This document shows positions 1 to 35,704 of a stretch of DNA of 64,000 bases, piece by piece. How positions within the stretch are numbered: the stretch's first letter is position 1; each line of letters starts with the position of its first letter. The position numbers were made by a program, and so were the translations under genes. The notes below the pieces were generated by a model. It was not told the DNA's origin. It saw only the letters and a list, made by a program, of their open reading frames with translations, and did no database searches. The DNA is taken from assembly GCF_900496995.4 (NCBI RefSeq), contig NC_044005.1:26975363-27039362 (forward strand), in the 5' to 3' direction. Source of the stretch: Aquila chrysaetos chrysaetos (lineage: Eukaryota; Chordata; Aves; Accipitriformes; Accipitridae).

Positions 1-3000
1 TCCCATCTGTCTGTGACTGTAGTGTTACTCTGAGCCACTTGACCCTGCTGAGCTCTTTAGGTGCCATGCGGCTAGCACCGGGGCAGAGCAGGGGATTCCC
101 TGTTCTGACCAGCTGGGATCTAAGCCTTGTGCAAACAGAGGTGAGTGTAAAGCAATAGGATTCATCATTCCAGCAGGGCCTGAGGATAGAGGGAGGTCCA
201 AGGTTTGGTCCCTGTTGTGGACCTCTGTGTTTCTCCCTGTGGGAGCTGGTGTCTTTGTGCTGACAGGTCAGGGCACCTGAGCATATGGTGGTTCAGCCTG
301 GAGGAAGGGGAGCCTTGGAAGGATGGCTTGGGAACGTGTTTGAGCTTGGAAAGGAGAAGCCTGCTTTGCTCAAATAAGCTGTCCAGCCTTACTCCTTGTC
401 CCGCCCTTGCTCCACGTGTTTGTCTTGGATTTGCCTCCCTTGTTCTGAAATGATGCAGCAGTTTTCCTGAAAGCCTTGGTCAGGGATGGCTTTTTGTGCA
501 GACAGGAGGCCTCAGTCAGATACAGTCACAGAGCAAATAGGAGCAGGTTATGCTAGGAAACTTGGTCTTACATTGAGCAGGAGACTTCTTTCATCTAACA
601 GTGTAGTGTTTATCCAGCAGGCAGCTGGCTGAATCTCATTTTTCCGAGACCTCAAAGCAAGGTGGGCTGCTGCTCATGTGAAGCATGAGGGCCTGTGCCC
701 TGCTTTGAGGTCTGAGGGTGCAAGGGGTGCTTTGCAGGTTGGCAGAGGAGTTGTTGGAAGGATGTGGATGAACTCAAAAAAACAGTACAGGGTAGGAATA
801 GGCTAATTCTATGTCTGGGGGGAGTCTGAACTGTGCCCTCAACAGAATTGTTATTCTGCTATGCAGTACTACAGAGAGAGCAAGCAGCTTCTCGTCATTT
901 CTCAGCCGTCCAGATGGCATGATGTTAAATAAGCCAGGCTGGGAAAAAAACGGGCAGGTTAACTTCCTGGACTTACCTGCTGCAGTTTTTAGGCAGTGAT
1001 TAAAATTCTTTCACCTTCTCTGCATTCCTTCAGAGCAAATGGTTCAGCAGCACAGCATTCTGGTGTCATGTGCCTAGACACTTCCACCTAGGGAAGAAGT
1101 TGTCATGGCCCTGGGCCTGAGCTACCATTTTGAAAAAAGCATGGTTTTATAATTTCTGACCTGAATCTGATCTATTTCTGGGAAGGAAATGGTTGTCCAG
1201 GGTGAGGCAATGGGAAAGAGGATGAAAAGATGACCTCCTGTCATCTAAATATATTAGTACTTTGCCTCCCCTTTGCCATTGCCAAGTTCCCGGCGTTGTT
1301 AGTTCCACTGGCAAGTGCTTAGATTGCTTTTAATTTGTTTCTTTTTTGATAAAGCCATATTAAGAACCCAAGTCCACTCCTCTGCCCTTGCATCCATTTT
1401 ATCCTTCTACGTTTCTGAAAGCTGTTACAGTGCAGAACAGCAGTGATGCCACAGGACTGAATTACAGAAGTCATTTGAAGGTAGTTTTAGGTCCTACAGT
1501 TTGAAGCCTGTAGATCTGTTAAGGTTTTGCTTTTGTTTTTATATGACTTGAAAAAACAGTACAAGAAAGGGGCCTTTCCAGTCTTGTCTGTTTTGATATC
1601 CTCTCCCCGTCCTTATCTGAGTACAAAGATACCTTTATCTTAAAAATGGTGGCGAGACCTTAAGTTCCCCAGGTGACTGTTACACTGTCATCGTTCTGGT
1701 GTTGGATTTTGATCTTCACTGTACTGGTACGATTACTGGGGAGCAGGTGTGGGGGACTGATATGGATTTACCTGTAATGACTGGTTGGGGGATTTTTGTC
1801 AACTTTCTCAAATAAAATTTCTTTGGGGAAGAACAACCCACCTCAGTTGTCTGTGTGAGTCTTGTCCTCTTTGTGCACGTTCTTACCAACTGCTGTTTCC
1901 TGCAAGCTGACCTGTTGCAGGAAGCAGCAAGTACACAGACTCCCTGCAAGCCTTTGGGTTTCTCTAGCAACAGTTAATTTCTAAAGAATTTGAGAATTCC
2001 AGACTAAGGAAAGGTACTGGCTTGCACGGGCTTCTCTGCAGAGCGGGACCAGCACAGCAAGCGGGGTGTCTCTAATATGGGTTACCATTTGTTGCATTCC
2101 GCCCCCCCCCCCAGTTATATCCCTCTACGTGGAGGAATTTTGAGGCTGACAGTGAAACAGGGCTGGTGCTCTAGAGTACAAGATCCAGTTTTTCACCGTG
2201 GGTTCCCATGTAAAATTTAGTTCATGAAGACAAATGGAAATATTTTCAGTTTTGTGCTTTAAAGGAAAATTTGAATTGTTGCAAAGATGAGTTAGTCCTA
2301 TGTGAGTGGCAGATGCTTACTGAAGAGGGTGGTTAGGTATTTACTGAACTGCTGTCAGATCTCCTCTGCTGAGCCTGCGAGCCTTTTGTCATGCGGTAGC
2401 CAAGTGAGATATGCCTCATAACAGGACTGGGGGCACGTAAGTGCTACATAACTAGTTAGAATTATCAGGGAGAATTTCAAGAAGGGAAATTCCCAGATCT
2501 TTGGATAAGGATTAGCCTCAGCAAGTCCTTGCCCAGATGAATATTTGAGTATGTGAAATTGTACAGCTGTTCTTATGCGGTAGGTTGGCGGTGGGTCTGG
2601 GCTGTTTCAGAGTACTGCAGATGCAGAGCTGGTGTCTTCATTCCATTTTACTTCTGGGAAATGGGCTAAAGTTGAGCTGTTGCAGATACTTGGGTCTGAG
2701 CCCATCTTTGTGTGTGACAGATACATCACTGGTAAATCTATAATTGCCTGTAGCAAACTGCATCAGACATTTCCAGCCTCTTCCACCCACTTGTCAATGT
2801 GACTAACGATTTAATTATCACACTACTTAACACAGCGCGTGAGCATTCCTAAGTAAGGTATATCTTCATGTATTCCCCCTCCTGCTATGCCAACGTAGGC
2901 TGCACCTTGTACAAAGTGCCTGTTGCAGCTGCTGTGTGCGTGCATGCATAAGGGGATGAGCTTTTTACACGCTCGTTTGCTCGTTTCTTACAAGCTGCTC

Positions 3001-6000
3001 AGGTGTGTGAGAAATAACCCAAGTGTATAACACCTGTGTTGTCTCCTAACTGGCAGGTCAGGGACTTTCGACTCAAAACTAGTTTGGCAACTGGTTGGTG
3101 AGATCATTGGGGGATTCCTGCCTGTTTGTTTCACAGGGTCTTATGGCAGAGGTTTGGGAAAGTAGCGTGGCCTCTCTTCACCCCTGCCAGTTCCTGTGAT
3201 GTATTTCTGTCTCTCGTATTTTTAGTTGCCTCCCTGTGCTGTACTTGTCTTTCAGATGCCTGAGATGGCCTTGTCCTTAGTGAACAAAGTCTCTGGGAAA
3301 TTAACTTCCCGTACATTCAGGGTGGCTTGTTGGGAAGGAGAGAGTACAAATCTGAAATGGATATGTCTCACAGGAGAAAAAAAGTTGGGTGTGGTGGCTG
3401 CAGGGTTGGTAGTTTTGTCTGCTGCCCCTTCTCCACCTGAAAAATTTGTCAGGCTTGTGCTTGTTCTGTTGTTCCTCCCCCAAACCACCGCTGGTGGTGG
3501 TGGTGTGGTGGCTCTGGCAGGCCTGCCTTTCTCTGAGAAAGGTGGAAGGAGCAGAAGATTAGGAAAACTGCCTGTTGGTGTTTCTTGGACCTTTTTGTAA
3601 ACCTGAAGCAGGTGAGCCCAAGTTTTTGCTGCAGCACTAAAATACTTGTATTTGCTCAGCAGTTTGTAAGAAGCCTCTTTTGCTTTGCACTGGAAGTCTG
3701 TTGCTCTGGCAGGAGTTGGGAGTTGCTCTGTTTCAGCTGCAGCTGAAGTGACTTAAACTTTCTGCAAAATGGTGGTAACAGATGCCTGATTGCTCCTTCT
3801 GTTGCCAGAGGCCCATGTGGTTTATCCCCTTAAACTCAATGCATTAGCTTCTGCACCTCCAGCTTGCTGACACAGCCTGCCAGAGGACCTGTGGTCTCCA
3901 GGTGTCCGTCCCAGTGATCTTTTCTATGAGGATCATTTGTTTAGCTCATGTTTGGAGAAAGCTGCTGTGTCCTGAAGGACCCATCTGACTTGTTTTATTT
4001 CAGTTTTTACAATAAAATTTACATGTTGAATAACTTCCTTTGGGGGTACGTTACTCAAAAAAGGCAACGACAGAACCATGCTTGTGTTGCTCTGTCTCGC
4101 TTGTGCAGTTTTGTGTCACTTAATTTCATAGCTGATATTCCTGAGGTACCTTTTCCCTGAGCTTTTAAATCTGTTGCATTATGTGATCTTTGCATAAGGT
4201 GCACCAGGAGGTTCTGTTGGAATTGTAATGAGATAAACTTGGATTTTCTTGGTTATATAGGGGATGCTGTTCCTACAGCCGCTGCACAGCTGAGGCAGGC
4301 AGAGGGGAGGGCAGGCTTGTGTTTTCCAGTTATATCCCATTGCAGCTCTGGTCTGATCTGCTGCAGAGCTTTACCCTCTAGGGTGTTCTCACCCATACCA
4401 GCTGCTTGGTCTTTATTTCCCCCTGAATATATTTTGTTTGGATAATCTTCCCCCAGGTGTAAGATCTTTGCTATACATATGTAACTGAACTCTCATGGTG
4501 TTGTCGTCTTAATTATAATTAACCATGTAGATGCCTTGTCATTTCTTCCTTCTCAGTGCACGAGCTGCTCTTTCCTTGTGTTAGTAACATAATCAATGTA
4601 CTGTCTTGACTCTGAAAACCATGAATGAGATCTTTGAACTAAGGCAGATACTTTCTATGATTTGGTTTAAATGACAGTGTTCCTACCCTTACCCAAATTC
4701 ATCATTTGGTAACGATTTTGCAAGAGGCAGAATGGCACATTGCCTCTAGGTGGTGTGATTTCTTTAAATGCTTTAATAAAAAATTCAGTGTAAAGTCAGG
4801 TGTATGTTCTTCAGTCACATTCCATTAAACCTGAGTAGGCAGCGGCTGTTACTTCCCTTAGGAGCATTTTGCTGTGAGAATTGCTGCCCTGATTTTTAAA
4901 GCGTAGTAAAGGCTGTGCTGTGGGATGGCTAAACCTGATTGTAGCCACTACTGTGATAGTTTTATGGAAGAATTTGTATGATACTGTAGATAATAATGGG
5001 CAAGATAACTCTACTTTTCAGATTGGAAAAATGAAGATTGACTTTTTCGCTTAGTCTTCTGGTTTTCTACAACTGTTCCAGATTGCTTAATCGCATTTCT
5101 GTGAGATTTTGCCATCTAGTTGTTTTTTTTTTAATTATTATTGTTTGCCAGATGACATTTTGCGAGGTACTCGCAGTGGAGGGAGTGAATGATCCTTAGC
5201 AAAACACGTCTGAGCTTTTTCATGTGTTCCTGCAAGCTCCTTTATTCTAAAACTGACGTGCTGTCTTCGCTGCTGGGAAGCACAACATCTTTGTATGGAA
5301 ATGGTTATGATGGACAGCAAGTAAACTCTGATGGATAAGTTACTCACTTTTAAAATAGATCCATATAATGCTGAACAGCTCTTTAACCCTCACCACATTG
5401 CAAGGAGCCCTGCTTGTTGTTTCAAGCTCTGAGCCATAAAGCATTTTCCCAAGGTAGTGGGGTAAGAGCTAACCAGGCTTTGTCACACCTGGTTTTAGGG
5501 ATTTGTGCTTCAGCTCCTGACGTCTCCTGTAAGTGTAGGTTCACCTGTCCTGAAGTGAACGTTCCCCATAGTTCAACTCTGCTTTCCCATCTGTGGTGGT
5601 GACTACTGAACTTTGAAAACAAAATACTGAAATGATGATGGTGTGCATTACCTATGAAGAAAATAAATCGCTTGCCTAAGGTTAAGGTTGCTAATGCTTC
5701 CTTATGACAGAGAAGTTAACTGCAGCTCCAGACCTAAATATTATTTATGAAGCTTTCAGTTTATTTCATCCTTGTTAGAGAGAAATGTCATGAACCGTGA
5801 GTGGCGCGGTAAGGATACGTTTTATTGGTGTGAAGTGTGTATCCACCAGAGAGGCCTGGTCTTTCCAGCAGATCTTTGAGCTTGGGATACGGTTGTGGTG
5901 CTTGTCGCACCAACCGTTCTGCTGCGAAAACGTGTGTTATGCGTACTGCGGTTAAGAAAAAGTTAACATCTGCAGCATAAGAAAGAGTAATGACTTTTTT
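1..6000. other. Non-coding stretch upstream of NEK9 (possible TMED10 3' UTR)
   Basis: No exon of a recognisable protein was found here on either strand; open frames are short and show no family motifs. In other amniotes the gene immediately upstream of NEK9, on the same strand, is TMED10. None of its coding sequence is seen, so at most its 3' UTR reaches into the window. AATAAA hexamers on the plus strand lie at 1811-1816, 4011-4016, 4775-4780 and 5662-5667. The first has a GT-rich stretch 40-80 bases downstream and is the best candidate end. A C-run lies at about 2102-2112. The assignment to TMED10 is inference from gene order only. Confidence 0.35.
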
Positions 6001-6275
6001 TGACAGAAATCAGCTCCTTCGGACAGATTTTTATTACCAAAACATAACTGGAAAGCTTTTTAGGAAAATAACCTTGAACTCCTGACTCCTCGGGCAGTGA
6101 AGTAACTTCTCCGCCAAGCGCCGAGGCAACGTCTGCTTTACACAGGTTTTCTCGACCGACGGCTCGGAGGCGGAGGGGGCGGGAGACGGCTTCGGCAGCC
6201 GGCGCTTCATCCCAAGCGCTGCCTTGCCGAAAGCGCTGGGTTTAACGCGCTTTGGACCCGGTTTTGGGCCGGCGG

Positions 6276-6313
6276 CCGGGTCCGGGTCCGGGTCCGGGTC
6301 CGGGTCCGGGTCC
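6276..6313 (+). repeat. Hexanucleotide repeat (CCGGGT)x6, G-quadruplex type
   Basis: Six perfect copies of CCGGGT run from 6276 to 6311, followed by CC. The plus (NEK9 sense) strand therefore carries six GGG tracts separated by three bases, which fits the classical G-quadruplex pattern. It lies about 180 bases before the NEK9 start codon, so it is in the promoter or the 5' UTR depending on the start site. Confidence 0.95.
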
Positions 6314-6423
6314 AGGCCGAGGCGGCGGCGCGGGCCCCGGCGGGGGGCGGGAGCGCGGAGGTCGTCGCGACGGCGGCGGCGGCGGCAGGAGGAAGCGGTT
6401 CCGGGTCGTCGGCGGGAACCAAC

Positions 6424-6456
6424 ATGGAGCCCGTCGGGCTCGCGGGGCCTCGCTGA
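6424..6456 (+). other. NEK9: Short upstream ORF ahead of NEK9 (10 codons plus stop)
   Basis: An ATG at 6424 with A at -3 and G at +4 (a strong Kozak context) opens a 10-codon frame that stops with TGA at 6454-6456, 36 bases before the NEK9 start. The main ATG at 6493 has G at -3 but T at +4. If the mRNA starts upstream of 6424, this uORF would be expected to lower or condition NEK9 translation. Whether it is within the transcript is not shown by the sequence. Confidence 0.6.
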
Positions 6457-6492
6457 GGGAGAGCCGGGCCGCAGCGGGGCTGCGCCGCCGCC

Positions 6493-29556
<23,064 letters not shown>

Positions 29557-31920
29557 TCTCCTGAGCCCACTGGGATCCATCTAACTTCACAGCACACTAA
29601 CCGAATGCAGAGAGCGGCTTTCCTGGCTTCAGGTCACTCGCAGACAAGAAGCGAGGCCGGAGGCTCCAGAGCAGCACCCATGTACGTTTGATATGAACTA
29701 GGAGTGAGTTTGAGAGGGGAAGGGCCCCTGAGCTCTAGGCCAGCTCAGTGATTGAAGCAGCAGCAGCTCCTCTTTGTACCTTATCCGTCAATTCTGCACG
29801 TGAGGCAGAACGGCCCCGTTATGGCAATGGCTCCAGTAGCGGCTTCTGGCCCTTTCATTGTTTCACTGCTTCTTGGGAGCTGCCTTTGGGACCCCAGTAT
29901 TCATCACTGCATCTCTAGATGAGAGGAGGAGACGTGTTTTGTACTGAAGCTGGCTGAACCCTAAAACTCACCACCTTCACTTCAGAGGGGTGAAGGACTA
30001 GGATCCTCTCCCTACCACATGGCAAGGCCCAGGCGGTGAGGCTGCTCCCCTCTGCTCAGGGGCAGAGGGAGCAGAGAATGTCTCATTCTGGAGGCAGTGG
30101 AGATCTTCCTGTTAGGAAGATAATGGTAGACAGCATGTCCCTGGTCTTGAGGCACAGCTTCTGGCCATATGGCTGTGTACAGTGGCCTGTATAGACAGAG
30201 TTTAAAGGCTTTATTCTGGGTGCCTAGAGCTTTCCAACTTCCAGGCAATGCACCGAGATGAGTGAATCAGGTGTCATTTCAAATAGCAGTAGTGGGGACT
30301 GTCTGAGACGGGATCTCTGGTTCTCAGTTTCAGACCACCTGCTTACCAACCAGACGATAAGCGTCTGGGCCTGAGACTGTCACCCATTTCTTGCTCCAGC
30401 TGTTCAACTTGGTTTGGGTGCCAGAGCTTCTTGTTTCTTGGCATAAGCCTGTAGCTGCTCCTTGCTTGGCTTCTGTTCTGCTTAGCCCCTGGTGCCCACA
30501 CTCTGTGTGGGTGTGGGAAGAATCAGTGTTTTTCCACTCAATGTTTTGACGAAGCTGGAATGCAGTTTTCTACCCAGAATAGGTCGTTAATGCCATGGTC
30601 ACAGGATGCAGCCTTCCCCAATGACCATGAATGATCAAGTCTCTGGAATTCACCTTCTTTCTAGAAGTGAGAGGCTTTCCCAAGAAAATTGGAGATGGGA
30701 AGAGGCATGGTCTGATGCTCAAGATTTCCTCATTTCCTGTCAGAGAATGAGGTTAATTTTATTGGCCTTAAATTTATTACCAAATTGACTTTGAACTAAG
30801 CTTTTGGGATTGGTAGGATCCCTGGGAGCAGCTAGCCTTCCCTGCCTTACGTGAAGCCTCTAAGGAGTCCCAAGTACCTCTCACCTTTGCTGTGAGAGCG
30901 GGGTTGTGATTTCATTAGGCTTATACCATCCCTATCAATGGCATGTCACTAGAATTGACTGTTCCAGGGGAGCCAGCGTTCCCCATTTGTCTCTAGAGGC
31001 GGTTGCCAAACCATTCTGCTTGTAACTTACGCTCCTTAAATACTTTGTTGGTGCCTATTGCTAGTGTCTTGGAGCTGAATCAAGTGCAGTCTCTCCAGTG
31101 CAGTGTCCAGGGCGAGGATCATACTAGCGTGCCCATCCATTGTTACCGAAGGAAGGGCAGGAGGACAGCCGTCCTGCGAGGTGGTGAGCGTCAGGCGCCC
31201 TGGTGTGGCCACGTCGCTTAGTTGCCCTTGTGACTCTGCTATCCTTTCCCCCATGTGTGTTGGAGCCAGCTCTCAGGTTAGGGTCCCGGCTTGAGGGTTG
31301 TTGTTGCGGTTAGAAATGATTGAGTTGGTGACATTGCGGCAGTGCCTTTGAGGAGTGAAGAGTTGAGCCTGAGCCATGTCCAATAAGCAAGCACCAAGCT
31401 GATGGGAGTCGCTCTCCTGCAGTGCACTGCTATCCTTATTTCTCAATGCTCTGCAGTTGGGAAGCTAGGTGCACAGACTGGATTCCCCTTGGATCTAGTG
31501 GAGGATTAGGGTCCCTGACAGAGGATGCCCTGTGCTCCGCAATCTCATATGTGCCTTAGAGGATTCACGCTATCCAGGTTGTGCCTGTTACAGACCACAG
31601 ATTTCACACCAGCCAGCTATGCAACCAAAAAAGCAGTTTAAAGCCAGCACTTTTGTCTTGGGCTGAAAATGGAAGGGCAAGTGGGCAGAAGTGCCTTTGA
31701 GCAGTTTCAAACCCTTTTTACTTCTCCCCTTCTTGCAGTGCTAGCTCCGTATGTGTTGGTCTCCTGCTAGTATTGCTACTGAGTTGTTATAGTGGAACAC
31801 AACTTACGCCTGCTCTGACACTCTGGCTGAAAACTAGTTTGTCGTTGTCTTTTTTTGAAAGGTTAAAGGTTGTAGTGGTTTGGAGTTTCTGTTTAAATAA
31901 ATGTTTAAACTCGTTCTCCT
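29557..31920 (+). other. NEK9: NEK9 3' UTR
   Basis: From the TAG stop to the first good polyadenylation signal there is about 2.36 kb without conserved coding sequence. The long 3' UTR is in keeping with NEK9 of other vertebrates. The region is of mixed composition and contains no obvious repeat. The end is set by the AATAAA at 31896. Confidence 0.7.
31896..31901 (+). terminator. NEK9: Polyadenylation signal of NEK9
   Basis: AATAAA is followed within 20-40 bases by GTTTAAACTCG, a TGTGTTGAGTTGTTGGGG segment and a T run, a typical GU/U-rich downstream element. It is the only strong hexamer between the NEK9 stop and the gene-poor interval, so it is taken as the main 3' end. Confidence 0.8.
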
Positions 31921-31924
31921 GTGT

Positions 31925-34900
31925 TGAGTTGTTGGGGTTTTTTTTCCAAGAGAAGATGGGGAAATACGCATATAGTCAGCTGGCTTCATGGCATTCTGTT
32001 GTTTGATTATGTTTTTTGCTTATAGAAAGAGGGCCAAGGGGCTTGCACGTTCTTTGCTGTGGGGAAAAAAAATCAGGTTCTGTGTCCCTTCATTAAAAAA
32101 ACCAACCAACCAAACAACAAAACAACTCTTTTCTCTTGCTGCTGCATCTGCTCCTAGTGACGTCAGGGGGCTTTTGTGCGTGTGTTTATTTCAACAGTTT
32201 GAGTGCCAAGTGGGAAATGAGTAATGGGAAGAGAGAGGCTCAAAGGGAAGAAGTACCTGTTTCTCTCGGAACAGCTTCTACTGAGCATTAAGACCTACAG
32301 AAGGAAGAACCTGCCTGACACCTGCTCTGCCAACTGTTCCTGCACACTGTACTTAATGCCTGTCACTTCTAACTTCCTATCAGGGTTTTTAGTAAATTGA
32401 GAAATGTCTTGAGAGGCAGAGCTGGGTTAAAGACTTAAAATCACCAGAGATCTGGATACTGAAAATGCAGCATGTCTCCGAGAGGGGGATTGTACTGCAG
32501 TAGCTGAGCCTGATGCTTTGGCTAAACTGTTACTAACTTTTAAACCAGTTATCAGAGACTTTCTGGATACTGCTGTCTGTCCTGATCTGAAACAATAGCT
32601 CAGCAAAAAGAGGTGAACTGCCCGTGGTTGGATCTGAAACAAAGATAACAAATGAAGCCTGGTGATTTAATTTCAGTAAATTTTGTTTAATCTACAGTTT
32701 CGATCGTGTGTTAGCCATTTGCCTGTCACTTAAGAGAAGTCCCCAACATATGGATTTATTTTACAGTATCAAAAGCTTTCCTGTGTGTGTCTACCCCAGT
32801 CACCATTTGCACTCTGCTGACTTTTAGGGTCCACTAAACACAGCCAAAGGAACATGGTGCAAGGGAAACAGAGTTAGTATTACAGGACAGGCAGTGGTAC
32901 TTAATTTCTTAACTACTCTTTGTTTAATTCAGTTACACCCTTCTATTACTTCAAGGAGGCTGGCATAAAGCTTCCAGTTTATCCCTTTCCTATCTTTTGT
33001 CACCTCTTGCTGTCCTGTAGTTTGAAGCTCTGAAGTTAGGGCATTGCTCTTGCTTCTCCGGTCAATTTGGATATAGCAGATTATTTTCCCTTGTTTCAAG
33101 TCTGTGTTTTCTCTCCTCTAGGTTTGTACACTCATACCTGGCTGGCACAGTACAGCACTGACCCTTCCTGGGACTTTCATGCTTTTCTAGGGTGTGCCAA
33201 GGGATTGGGATTTCTGTCCACACCTATAGGGCAGAAGCTTTCCAACTTCTTTCAGGAGTCTGGTCCACCCACTGCAGGCTGGCGTGTTTCTTCATATTTG
33301 GCTTCTGACCCATTTAATCTAGTCGCTTTTTATCTTTTTCTAGGTTCCCATGAGCTGCTGCTACATTACTGAAGGACTTGCAAAAGGAGCTGCTGGAATT
33401 TTTTTGTTCCTTGTTTGCTTCCTGTTGCAATGTTCTCACACGAAGTAGTCATTCTTACTTTGAGAACACAAGCCACTCTGTGACCATTTAAAACAACTTT
33501 TACACCACAGAACTACTCTAATATATTAAAAATCAGAACCTGGAAAAATAACTGACTTAAAAATGTGCAGGAACTGCCACCAATATAAGCAGATGATTCT
33601 CTAAAAGGGTCTGTATGACACCTATTTCCCCCAAAAGGCCCTTTAACAGTGTGTGACAAACAAAGATCTTTAGCATGAGGCCAAAATCACCAAGAACTAC
33701 CTTACATCTTGAGAAGAAAGCAGAAGAAGGGGTATATTTTTTTCATAATTCCCTACCATTGCAGTAACTAAGATGAAAATAAGATGACTTAAGGAAGGGT
33801 GCAAGCCTTGTGTTTTAGAGGTCCCTAGCAACTTGGCCTGAAGGAAAACTCCAGGTTTTTATATTGAATCTAATTGCTGATTTAACCCTGAACATAGGAG
33901 TGAAGCAGCTAACAGGTTTTCTAATGTGAAGTTCCCTAGTGTACTGTCTGGGGGCAGGGTGTGTTTGGCTTTTTTTAACTGTAGCAGTTCTTAAACATTT
34001 TGGATGGAAATTAAAAAATAAATCAGATGCCAAGTTAAGAATCGAGGGAAGGTTGCTGTGGGAAGGAAATTCCTTCTCAGCTCCCAAAAGTGATACACTG
34101 AGGCACAGATCTGTTGATCTGTTCTTCACACTTCATACAAGCAGCCTGGAGATAGGAACAAATGTTCTGTATCACGACTCTTAATTTCTAAGTCCTGCCA
34201 TATGCTCCCTTCCATGATCTTCTCTAAGTCCATCTTGAAACAATGTAAGTTTGTTGCCTGATCTATTTGGAAGGTTTTTCTATGACCTTGCTCCTGTCCT
34301 GGTTAGAAACTTAATTTCCAGTCTGAGCTTATTCATGACCTATTTTTGATCTTGTGGGGCACTATTCTTTAATTAAATATTTCTTCTTCCACCCTTTCCT
34401 GACTCTGAGTCCCAGCTATTTTACATGGTAACACATTAGGATGGTTGTTCTGTTGCCTCGAGGGCCTGGCCAGTTCGGAGTATCTCTGCTATTCTGTGCA
34501 CATGAACTTAAACATTAAGTGCCTGTTACTACTGCTAGCTTTCCTAACCCCCTGAATTTCCAATCCTGAGCTTCTTGTGTTCAGGAATTATTTAATAATA
34601 CTCCTCCCGGTTCTCCTTTTCTAATTCAAACTGCCACACTGGATTTCTAAATGGCAGTGTTACAGATCTTCAGCTGGTAAGATTTAGCCCCAGGATTGTC
34701 ACTAGCATTCTAGAAAAGTATCTAAATAAACTCTTGGGTTGCTGCAGAGCAAGTGTGGAATAAACCTACCTACATAGCTGCTTTCATTATTCAACTGAAC
34801 GGTGCTACAACAACTAGGACAGAGCAAGAGCAATGACCAAGCAGCAGCTCTGGATCCTGTTGTCTAGTACAGATACCAAGGACAGAAGAACACAGCAGTC

Positions 34901-35704
34901 TCTTCGCTGCAAAAAAGTTAACTGCTTACATAGCTTCCTCCCCTTCCTCTGACTTCTCCAAATGCCTTGTCTAAATGCTAAATAGTTTTGAAGGATGGAG
35001 AGTCCTTTCTGTGGCAAAAAAAAGAGGCACCCCTCACATCCCCCATCTCTTGTAGGGAGCTACAATAAAAATGCTACACCAGCCAGAACGACTGTCACTG
35101 TTAGCACATTTAGGGGTGAACATCTGCACCTACAGAGCAGTAGAGCAAATGAGGCAGATGCTGCTGTGTTTGGCCCAGCTCTTCCTCTCATGAACAGCAC
35201 TACTTTATGTTTTTGGAGAAGGAAAAAAACTGAGTCTGCAGCCACTGGTGAGCTATAGGAGAGCAGCTCTACATCAGACACCTCTAGTTGTTAAAAAAAA
35301 AAAAAAAGCCCAAGCCTCCCTAACCTACAGGCAAAATACGATTCTGAAGAACAGCCCCTTTCTGATGGCTGGTTTGCTCCTTGCTGCTGTCCTGCTGACA
35401 ACCTGTAGCAACAGCCTTTCTTTCCTGCTCAGCTGACTGAACAGTGACAGCCTTACACCCACACTGAGACTCCATGTTGAGCTCACTGGATGGGAGAAGC
35501 AGCCCCCAGCAGGGCATCCCAGGGCACAGGTCAAAGTACACAAGTTCTAGTATTCTGCTTATACATCCTGAGCTGTTCACTTGTGGTACATACAAGCTCA
35601 ACCCTCGCAGCCAGTGTTGAGACTAGGGAAAGTGCAAGTGTCTGTGGCTGGAAACCTGGCAGAAAATGGGCAGGGAATCGCAGCAGCAGGTACAGTTGGA
35701 CACC
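31925..35704. other. Gene-poor interval between NEK9 and ZC2HC1C 3' ends
   Basis: NEK9 and ZC2HC1C converge on this interval. No coding exon is supported. It must include the 3' UTR of ZC2HC1C on the minus strand, but I cannot fix its end. On the minus strand AATAAA occurs only far away at about 32755 and 32185, with ATTAAA-type variants near 34369 and 34588. An ancient CR1-like fragment lies at about 34230-34480 and an A15 run at about 35293-35307. Confidence 0.5.
34230..34480 (-). repeat. Ancient CR1 LINE 3'-region fragment
   Basis: Reading the plus strand, the words GAAACTTAATTTCCAGTCTG, TTATTCATGACC, TTTTGATCTTGTG and TTCTTTAATTAAATATTTC appear in the same order and spacing as in the fragment at about 52.06-52.16 kb (GAAACTTTC-TTCCAGACT, TTTCATGACC, ATTTATGGTC, TCTTTTAGCTTAAATAATT). 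Both match the antisense of old CR1 3' regions, so the element lies on the minus strand. Boundaries are approximate. Confidence 0.6.

Noticed and set aside
33067-33372. 101-codon plus-strand frame in the gap between NEK9 and ZC2HC1C
   Set aside because: No domain, no homologous gene expected here from conserved order, and no splice context.
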